A DNA stretch of 11,652 nt from IDS-8 sp050738315 (GTDB lineage Bacteria; Pseudomonadota; Gammaproteobacteria; Steroidobacterales; Woeseiaceae). The stretch's first letter is position 1, and every line of letters starts with the position of its first letter. The stretch is taken from the NCBI GenBank assembly GCA_050738315.1, contig JBOHZD010000318.1, forward strand, positions 1 to 11,652, given 5' to 3'. The notes under the pieces were generated by a model that made no database searches, was not told the origin of the DNA, and was given only the letters and a program-made list of their open reading frames with translations. The translations under genes and the position numbers were made by a program. Positions 6,767 through 11,652 of the stretch are shown here, in pieces.

Positions 6767-7405
6767 ATGCAAAGGAAGTACGTCATCGATAACAGCCGGA
6801 CACCCCGTGCGTTCATGCGTGCCCTGGCCGTCCTGCTCATGGCTGCCTGGCCGCTAACGCACGCGAATGCACAGGATGCAATTTATTCGGCCGACCGGGT
6901 CAAGGCCGCATTCATTTATCATTTCTCCACTTACGTGAACTGGCCCGAACCCGTTGCAGCGAACGGCGAGTTCACCATTGCAGTGTTAGGTGCGGATGAC
7001 ATTGCAACGGAACTGGAGCAATTCTTGCCGGGACACACCATTCAGAGCCGGACCATGAGTGTCCGCAGACTACGATCCGTCGACGAGCTGGGCAGCGAAG
7101 AAGTTCTGTTCGTCGGCGCCGACAGGAATTCTCGTCTGCCGGAATATCTCGAAGAGGTCAAATCCCGGCCTATCCTGGTGGTAACGGACCTGCCGGACGG
7201 TCTGCATCAGGGCGCCATGATCAACTTCCGCATCGTGGACAGCAGGGTTCGTTTTGAAATATCGCAACGCGCAGCAGAGAGCGTCGGGCTCGAGCTGAGT
7301 TCGCGTCTGCTCGCAGCCGCGATGTTCGTCGACACCTCGGGTGCGATCGTCGACATTTCATCCAACGCGGTCGCCACGCGCAGCGACAACGCCGTCAACA
7401 GGTGA
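6767..7405 (+). CDS. YfiR-family (DUF4154) periplasmic protein
   Basis: This 212-residue exported protein of the YfiR/DUF4154 family likely binds and restrains the periplasmic domain of the kinase encoded just upstream. A Sec signal peptide (hydrophobic about 17-30) ends in ANA before Gln36. Family marks are VKAAFIYHFSTYVNWP (about 45-60), the FTIAVLG strand (69-75), RRLRSVDEL, VLFVGADR, LVVTDLPDG and INFRIVDSRVRFEIS (152-166), followed by SSRLLAAA. In Pseudomonas, YfiR inhibits the CHASE8 cyclase YfiN and is stabilised by disulfides; this protein has no cysteine at all, so such redox control cannot apply. The ATG at 6767 is taken as the start and gives a long n-region; ATG 6815 (residue 17) is an alternative that gives a more compact signal peptide. 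The polar tail from about 198 is not conserved as far as I can tell. Confidence 0.88.
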   Translation: MQRKYVIDNSRTPRAFMRALAVLLMAAWPLTHANAQDAIYSADRVKAAFIYHFSTYVNWPEPVAANGEFTIAVLGADDIATELEQFLPGHTIQSRTMSVRRLRSVDELGSEEVLFVGADRNSRLPEYLEEVKSRPILVVTDLPDGLHQGAMINFRIVDSRVRFEISQRAAESVGLELSSRLLAAAMFVDTSGAIVDISSNAVATRSDNAVNR

Positions 7406-7459
7406 CACAGCCGATCTGGCATGGCAGTCTCCTCCTCCCCGGGGGAATCAATCAATCCT

Positions 7460-7500
7460 GGATCCTGCGACTTCCGCACCGTTGTGCGGAAATGTGATCC
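7460..7500 (+). other. Hairpin with perfect 8-bp inner stem in the leader of the exported-protein gene
   Basis: TTCCGCAC (7472-7479) and GTGCGGAA (7484-7491) form a perfect 8-bp stem with a CGTT loop. Outer GGATC (7460-7464) and GATCC (7496-7500) can extend it across an internal loop. No T-run follows, so it is a poor intrinsic terminator. It may end the YfiR operon transcript, protect its 3' end, or act with the next hairpin as a leader structure for the gene at 7567. Confidence 0.5.
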
Positions 7501-7517
7501 GTAACACTTAACTGTCC

Positions 7518-7537
7518 GGATCGTTCTGCAACGATCC
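7518..7537 (+). other. Second perfect hairpin, 8-bp stem and 4-nt loop
   Basis: GGATCGTT (7518-7525) pairs exactly with AACGATCC (7530-7537) around CTGC. The GGATC in its left arm could instead pair with GATCC at 7496-7500 of the preceding hairpin, so the two structures could be mutually exclusive. No T-run follows. A weaker AAAGT/ACTTT pair (7540-7544 and 7552-7556) comes next and abuts the ribosome-binding site of the gene at 7567. Confidence 0.5.
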
Positions 7538-7566
7538 ATAAAGTCACCAGAACTTTGGGGGGGCCC

Positions 7567-8685
7567 ATGCGGCTTGTTACAGGCCTGCTGCTGGTCATAC
7601 TTTGTGTAACGTCCGGCAGGGCGACCGACAGAACCGCCTGGCTGAGTTCGCTCGCCGGAGTGCCGATCCAGGTTTTCGATCTGCAGGCACCCGACGTGTC
7701 CCGGGACTTCCGTGCTTTCCTGTCAGAAATCCCGATGACGAACGATCGCCCGGTGCCCGGTGCACTGGTCGAGGATACCGTTGCATCATTGACCTTCATA
7801 AAAGCCGCAACACCCGCCGGCGAACCCTCCTATTTCGTTGCCTCATACATACACAAAACGCCGCTCGTAGCTGCGTCGGAGTCGGCTCGTGAGCGCTACC
7901 TGAAGCGATATGGCGAATTTGTCTATCCGCAGCAGGTATGTCCGGTTTTCCTCGATCGCGCCGGCGCGAATGTACCGACACTGCTAAGCACCGCGGTCAA
8001 TCTTCCCGCATCGCTGTTCGAGGAAGTCACGGGTTTGGTCGACAACTACGATCGACTGTTCGGACTGACCGAGGCCTCCCATTGCGGCTTCATAGCACAT
8101 GAACTCGCGGAACCGACCGTGCTGCCACCGGCGCTCAGTCGGCAAGAGCTGCGAACGATTCTTGAAGCGCTCGGAGATTTCGAGGCAACCGCCGTTTTTC
8201 GTGACGCCGAATATACAGGGGTCACGGCCGACGAAGCCGACGTATTGTTTGCGGCCAGGGTATTGGCAATGTTCATGCTCGAACGGGAGAACGCGTATAC
8301 GGCGATCCCCGGGCTGGTGCGTGAGTACAGGCGCATCGGGGTCGACGAAACTCACCGGCAGATGAATCGGATATCGGCATCGGTCAGGCTTGCAAGGCGC
8401 ACCGTACGATCGATCCTGAAGGCGGAAGGCGTCTCCGTCATCCGCGGTCAAAACGCGCTGGCAACGATCGACGCCCGATTACGAAAGGCGGAAGCAAGCG
8501 GTGAGCTAGATACCGACGACGACCTGGCACGCGCGTTGATCGCGGATCTGCGTCCGGCGTTGCGCCTGCTGCAGGGTGATCCCGGTTCAGTGACGTATCC
8601 TCGCGGAACGGCAACATCCGATCCGAACCGGGGCGGCCGGGGTCTGATCACGCTGACGGGCGCTTCCGGAACATTCCTGAACTGA
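7567..8685 (+). CDS. Exported protein of unknown function
   Basis: The 372-residue product begins with a clear Sec signal peptide (MRLVTGLLLVILCVTSGRA, cleaved near residue 19). The mature part has no further membrane segment and should be periplasmic or secreted. Two cysteines remain after cleavage, Cys125 and Cys173, and could form a disulfide. The first half has mixed hydrophobic patterning with segments such as SYFVASYIHKTPL and RYGEFVYPQQVCPVF. The region from about 195 to 335 is charged and mostly helical in character, and the tail is Gly/Thr/Ser-rich. HELAE (178-182) resembles but is not an HExxH zinc site. I do not recognise a family. The ATG at 7567 is preferred over an in-frame TTG at 7555 because it is preceded by a run of seven G (7557-7563) acting as Shine-Dalgarno and gives the more typical signal peptide. 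A 161-bp structured gap separates it from the YfiR-like gene, so it probably has its own control. Confidence 0.78.
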   Translation: MRLVTGLLLVILCVTSGRATDRTAWLSSLAGVPIQVFDLQAPDVSRDFRAFLSEIPMTNDRPVPGALVEDTVASLTFIKAATPAGEPSYFVASYIHKTPLVAASESARERYLKRYGEFVYPQQVCPVFLDRAGANVPTLLSTAVNLPASLFEEVTGLVDNYDRLFGLTEASHCGFIAHELAEPTVLPPALSRQELRTILEALGDFEATAVFRDAEYTGVTADEADVLFAARVLAMFMLERENAYTAIPGLVREYRRIGVDETHRQMNRISASVRLARRTVRSILKAEGVSVIRGQNALATIDARLRKAEASGELDTDDDLARALIADLRPALRLLQGDPGSVTYPRGTATSDPNRGGRGLITLTGASGTFLN

Positions 8686-8731
8686 TGCAATCTGCTGCGC
8701 TGCCGCTCCGGCGGCAGTGTCGAAATTGCAT
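8685..8731. promoter_or_regulatory. Nested dyad: possible sigma-54 activator site or terminator
   Basis: The inner arms CTGCCGC (8700-8706) and GCGGCAG (8711-8717) enclose TCCG. The outer arms ATGCAAT (8685-8691) and ATTGCAT (8725-8731) share the same centre near 8708 and are separated from the inner arms by 8 and 7 bp. It begins on the last base of the preceding stop codon and is centred about 124 bp upstream of the predicted start point of the sigma-54 promoter, a normal distance for an enhancer-binding activator. As RNA it could also fold into a terminator-like hairpin, but no T-run follows. Confidence 0.4.
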
Positions 8732-8804
8732 GGTTTGAAAAATTTACAAGTCTTCCTGCCGAATTATTCTTCCGTTGCCAGCCGGGATTGGTGGACTCAG
8801 TCGG

Positions 8805-8821
8805 TTGGCACGACCCTTGCA
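8805..8821 (+). promoter_or_regulatory. Sigma-54 (RpoN) promoter
   Basis: TTGGCACGACCCTTGCA matches the consensus YTGGCACGrNNNTTGCW at every defined base, with the -24 GG at 8807-8808 and the -12 GC at 8819-8820 correctly spaced. Transcription should start near 8832, giving a leader of about 45 nt to the ATG at 8877. It points at the PRC-barrel gene. Sigma-54 promoters need an ATP-dependent activator; none is encoded in the window. Confidence 0.85.
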
Positions 8822-8876
8822 ACGCTCTCCCTTACGGGTGCTCTGCACCGCGCAATTCTTTCAATGGGAGACAAAG

Positions 8877-9389
8877 ATGAAGAAAATCACAGCGTTTATT
8901 CTGGCAACCGCACTGGCTGGCGGAACCGCCTTCGCCCAGGAGCCGCAAGACACGACCGAAGAAGCAACGGACGAGGCTGCGGAATACGGCGAGGACGTGG
9001 GCGAGTGGGCTGAAGAAGAGACCACGACACAGACCGAGCAGGACGATGCGACCATGGACTCTGCCGCAGACGAGATGGCCACGGGTTTGTCCGCGATGAC
9101 TGCTGAAGAACTGGAAGGCAAGACAGTCATCACCGCATCGGGTGAAGAAGTTGGCGAAATCGACAATGTCGGTGAAAGCGAGTCACACCAGGCTCGTGTT
9201 GCAACCATTGACGTCGGCGGGTTCCTGGGCGTCGCAGAAAAGAAGATTGCGATTCCGCTGGCCGAACTCGAAATGTCGTCGGACGGAAACATCGTAACGA
9301 ACCTGACGAAAGAAGCGATCGAGACCGAAGAGGAATTCGACGAGACAGGGTTTACTGAAGAAGCGAGCGACGACGATACAGGATATTAG
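8877..9389 (+). CDS. Acidic exported PRC-barrel domain protein
   Basis: The 170-residue precursor has a clean signal peptide MKKITAFILATALAGGTAFA, cut before Gln21. Residues 21-81 contain many Asp/Glu and no Lys, Arg or His. A PRC-barrel-like domain follows at about 78-145 (GKTVITASGEEVGEIDNV, ATIDVGGFLGVAEKKIAIPL, ELEMSSDGNIVTNLTKEAI), and the tail after Lys145 is again strongly acidic. PRC-barrels are small beta-barrel adaptor domains known from photosynthetic reaction-centre H subunits and RimM; periplasmic versions are common in stress-related gene sets, but their biochemistry is mostly unknown. GGGAG (8866-8870) sits 6 nt before the ATG. An in-frame extension to 8775 exists but runs through the sigma-54 promoter and lacks a signal peptide at its start, so it was rejected. 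Expression should depend on RpoN and an activator, for example under nutrient or envelope stress. Confidence 0.86.
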   Translation: MKKITAFILATALAGGTAFAQEPQDTTEEATDEAAEYGEDVGEWAEEETTTQTEQDDATMDSAADEMATGLSAMTAEELEGKTVITASGEEVGEIDNVGESESHQARVATIDVGGFLGVAEKKIAIPLAELEMSSDGNIVTNLTKEAIETEEEFDETGFTEEASDDDTGY

Positions 9390-9605
9390 AATCGCTGCTG
9401 CTATTCCCTCGGCAACGGCAGGGACACAAGGATCAGTGTCTCCGCCGTGGTGAGTGTTGTCACTGCAGTCGAAACCGGCAACCCTATATTAAACATAATT
9501 CCGCAGCGAATCCAAAGACTTCCTGCCGGCTACCGGCTCAGATGATATATTTCAATTTGTAGCACGTCGAACGCTTCAGGGACGGAGCAGCCGATCTGAG
9601 AGGAA
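9390..9605. other. Intergenic region upstream of the Ser/Thr kinase gene
   Basis: This 216-bp gap holds weak dyads (GACAC/GTGTC at 9423-9427 and 9436-9440; GCCGG/CCGGC near 9525-9537), none followed by a T-run. AT-rich patches around 9485-9500 and 9543-9559 contain TATATT -10-like strings at 9485-9490 and 9546-9551. TTGTCA at 9457-9462 is 22 bp from the first, too far for a normal sigma-70 promoter. The kinase promoter is probably here but cannot be fixed. Confidence 0.35.
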
Positions 9606-11492
9606 ATGCCCTGGAGACAGGCAGTGGAGACATCCCGTCATATCTTGCGACGGAGCATAACAAGCTCGAATAATCTGTCAGAGATTGCAGACGATCTTCC
9701 CTGCTACGGCAGGCAGGAACTGGCGGACCTTCTCGATAGCGTACCCATGCCTTCGCTTTTGCGAGACGGCCTCACAGTTGACGACGAATCAACCGAGCAA
9801 ATTCCGGCTCCGGAGCGCCGCTCCTTAGATTGCCAGGACATCGGCAGCCGGCCGGTGACTGCAAGCCGTGCGATAGAGACGGGCGACGTTGTGGCCGGCC
9901 GTTATGTCGTCATCGAGAAAGTGGATCACTGCGGCATGGGCCTCGTGTACAAAGCGCTGGATCGGCATCGCGAAAAGGCCGGTTCGCCCATTCCGTGGGT
10001 CGCTCTTAAATTTGCAAGAGCGGCAGGCGGCGAGACCGCGGAGATGTCAGCCTGCCTGCGCCAGGAATTTCTGAAGCTGTCGCAACTCAATCATCCGAAC
10101 ATCGTCAGCGCCTTCGACCTCGACTGCCACGAAGGCCTCGACTTCGTGGTGATGGAGTGGCTCGACGGCGAAACGCTGGCGAGCGTGCTTTCTGAAATCA
10201 GGAGCAAACGCATCGCGCTGGACAAGGCGATCGACATTATTCGCAGCGTCGCCCGTGCGCTCGCTCACGCGCACGATCTCGGGATCGTGCACGGCGACGT
10301 CAAGCCATCGAACATCTTCCTGACCGGCAGCCGTGTGATCAAAGTGCTCGACTTCGGATCGTCGGCAAAATCGACGGCCGATGGCGGTGACGCCGAACGA
10401 AACTGGGCAACTCGCGCGTATGCAAGTTGCGAGGTGTTGCAGGGACATACGCCGCAGCCCAGCGATGACGTATTCGCGCTGGGAGTGACTGCCTATTGCC
10501 TGTTGAGCGGCGAGCGTCCGTTTGGCGATCTCGATGCGCTCGCTGCCCGGGAGCAGCGCGTTGCAGTGCCGCCATTGCCGGCGGATTCGCAGGATAACCG
10601 GGCGGCGGTGGCACACGCTCTCTGTTTCGATGCCATCGATCGCGCTGGAAACGCGAGAGTGTTTCTGCAGGAATTCGACGAACCTGTCAGCGAGCTCGCG
10701 GACCCGCTGACACCGCAGTCGCCCGTCGTCGCGTATGGCGCACTGGCTGCGACGTTGCTTGCGTCACTGGTCTGGTGGTCCGTGCAGAGCATCGGGGGCC
10801 TGCCTCCCGACGTAAAGACAGTCGCCGCCGCGCCGGACAACGCGCAGGCCCTCGAAGGAATGAATCGCATTGCCGAGCAGTACCTGACACAGGCGCGAGA
10901 GGCGATTGGGGCGAACGACGCGCAGGCAGCTGTTGACAATCTCGCGCTTGCCAGGCAGGTCAGCCCGGATCATTTCGGCATTGCGGTCATCGAGGACCTG
11001 ATCGCGCGACATGCCAGGGACTTCCTGGTCAGTGCCCGGCAAGCGGCAGCGACCGACATGGAACAGGCAGAGCGCCTTCTGCTGCAAGCCGAAAGCCTGT
11101 TACCCGCGGACGACCCGGCCCTGACGCAGGTCCGAGCGGATCTGACGCAGCGGAAAATCGAAAACGAAGTCGATTCCCTGTTACGGAGCATTGACGAGCG
11201 GATCCTCGCAGAGCGCCTGACGGTGCCCGCAGGCGACAGCGCCGTGGATATTCTGCGGAAGGCGAGAGAACTGGCGCCGAGTCATCGCGAAGTTGCGCTG
11301 GCGGCAGATCGCATCATGACGGCGCTGCTTTTTCAGGCGATGTTTGCCATCTCGAACGGCAAACTGGATGACGCCGAACGATTCATCGGTGCCGCAAAGG
11401 CAATGGGTACGAAACATCTTGCATTGGTGCGCGCCGAATATGAACTCGCGAAAGCGCGGCGGCAGGCATTGTCGGCGAAGACTGCCCGTTAA
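9606..11492 (+). CDS. Membrane-anchored Hanks-type Ser/Thr protein kinase
   Basis: The 628-residue protein has an N-terminal region without a recognised domain (1-98), a eukaryotic-like kinase domain (about 100-360), one membrane segment (about 374-394) and a C-terminal helical region (about 410-628) resembling TPR-type repeats, predicted to be periplasmic. Catalytic parts are present: Lys135 in VALK, Glu154, HGDVKPSN (Asp231, Lys233, Asn236), DFG (Asp249) and Asp288 in DVFALG. HGD replaces HRD, so it is a non-RD kinase that may not need activation-loop phosphorylation. The glycine loop reads VDHCGMGLVYK, with Asp107 and Cys109 in place of the first two glycines, and the APE motif is SCE (274-276). 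The ATG at 9606 has GAG 5 nt upstream; an in-frame GTG at 9624 with GGAG 7 nt upstream is equally plausible. No phosphatase or FHA gene adjoins it, so its substrates are unknown. Confidence 0.88.
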   Translation: MPWRQAVETSRHILRRSITSSNNLSEIADDLPCYGRQELADLLDSVPMPSLLRDGLTVDDESTEQIPAPERRSLDCQDIGSRPVTASRAIETGDVVAGRYVVIEKVDHCGMGLVYKALDRHREKAGSPIPWVALKFARAAGGETAEMSACLRQEFLKLSQLNHPNIVSAFDLDCHEGLDFVVMEWLDGETLASVLSEIRSKRIALDKAIDIIRSVARALAHAHDLGIVHGDVKPSNIFLTGSRVIKVLDFGSSAKSTADGGDAERNWATRAYASCEVLQGHTPQPSDDVFALGVTAYCLLSGERPFGDLDALAAREQRVAVPPLPADSQDNRAAVAHALCFDAIDRAGNARVFLQEFDEPVSELADPLTPQSPVVAYGALAATLLASLVWWSVQSIGGLPPDVKTVAAAPDNAQALEGMNRIAEQYLTQAREAIGANDAQAAVDNLALARQVSPDHFGIAVIEDLIARHARDFLVSARQAAATDMEQAERLLLQAESLLPADDPALTQVRADLTQRKIENEVDSLLRSIDERILAERLTVPAGDSAVDILRKARELAPSHREVALAADRIMTALLFQAMFAISNGKLDDAERFIGAAKAMGTKHLALVRAEYELAKARRQALSAKTAR

Positions 11493-11652
11493 CGCGGATT
11501 TCCGATTTGCAGCAGTTCGCGGGGGCTCGGGTTTTTAGCACGTGGAATTGGCAGCCCGCGTCTCCTGGAGCGGGGCGGGCTTTCCAGGAACGCCGTGAAT
11601 ACGTCCCTGTAGGCTTCGGGCGAAACATCCCTGTTTCGCACGATCCTGAAAA
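11489..11652 (-). CDS. Unidentified protein, C-terminal 53 residues (gene enters from the right edge)
   Basis: A minus-strand frame is open from the window edge to a TAA at 11491-11489. The visible end reads as a plausible protein, with a VSPEAYRDVFTAFLESPP segment, then a basic Pro/Arg-rich stretch and LLQIGNPR at the terminus. Of the three minus-strand frames at this edge it has the most protein-like composition. Its stop overlaps the kinase stop within GTTAAC, so the two genes are convergent. No family was recognised. A short inverted repeat AGCCCGC/GCGGGCT (11553-11559 and 11575-11581) lies inside it. Confidence 0.45.
   Translation of the reverse strand, partial: FRIVRNRDVSPEAYRDVFTAFLESPPRSRRRGLPIPRAKNPSPRELLQIGNPR

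Noticed and set aside
6032..6772. A 246-codon minus-strand frame
   Set aside because: It is antisense to the kinase HATPase and receiver domains, which carry all their catalytic motifs in the plus frame.
7437..7445. CCCCGGGGG palindrome after the YfiR-like gene as a terminator
   Set aside because: It has no loop and no following T-run.
8098..8112. HELAE in the unknown exported protein as a zinc-protease motif
   Set aside because: HExxH needs a second His; here that position is Glu, and no other metal-site pattern was seen.
8775..8876. In-frame upstream extension of the PRC-barrel gene
   Set aside because: It would run through the sigma-54 promoter and bury a textbook signal peptide that has its own GGGAG-spaced ATG.
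9457..9490. TTGTCA and TATATT as a sigma-70 promoter for the Ser/Thr kinase
   Set aside because: The spacing is 22 bp, well outside the usual 16-18 bp.
11553..11581. AGCCCGC/GCGGGCT inverted repeat as the kinase terminator
   Set aside because: The loop is 15 nt, only a few T follow, and it falls within the likely minus-strand coding region.

Overview
The window looks like a stretch of GC-rich chromosome from a Gram-negative proteobacterium, most likely a gammaproteobacterium. The grounds are a TonB-dependent outer-membrane receptor, a YfiR-family periplasmic protein, several Sec signal peptides, a consensus sigma-54 promoter and protein sequences of proteobacterial style. I cannot name the genus. 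No tRNA, rRNA, CRISPR array, transposase or integrase was seen.

Layout from left to right. (1) 1-1472, minus strand: an ECF sigma factor of the ECF42 type with a DUF6596/TPR-like C-terminal extension. Its TGA overlaps the GTG of a downstream gene that runs off the left edge; that gene lies in visibly more GC-rich DNA. (2) 1802-2644, plus: only the N-terminal domain of a NorD-like protein, without the von Willebrand domain. Its stop codon shares a CTAG with the stop of the next, convergent gene. (3) 2641-7405: a TonB-dependent receptor (minus) divergent from a two-gene operon (plus) of a CHASE8-HAMP hybrid histidine kinase and a YfiR-like (DUF4154) protein. The receptor's 5' region holds a strong Shine-Dalgarno, a five-codon leader ORF and an 11-bp-arm inverted repeat, all packed around its candidate start codons. 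(4) 7567-8685: an unrecognised exported protein preceded by a series of hairpins. (5) 8685-9389: a nested dyad, then a sigma-54 promoter matching every fixed consensus base, then a small, very acidic exported PRC-barrel protein. (6) 9606-11492: a membrane-anchored Ser/Thr kinase with an unusual glycine loop. (7) 11489-11652, minus: the C-terminus of an unidentified gene, again convergent with overlapping stop codons.

How the parts may fit. The most interesting unit is the receptor/kinase/YfiR module. In Pseudomonas YfiBNR, periplasmic YfiR restrains YfiN, a CHASE8-HAMP-GGDEF cyclase, and outer-membrane YfiB relieves that restraint. Here the same sensor layout drives a histidine kinase plus receiver, and the outer-membrane partner would be a TonB-dependent receptor. 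This suggests an envelope-spanning signalling pathway with a phosphorelay output in place of c-di-GMP. The module pattern is inferred from domains and gene order and has not been demonstrated. The window as a whole is rich in signalling (ECF sigma, hybrid kinase, sigma-54 promoter, Ser/Thr kinase) and exported proteins.
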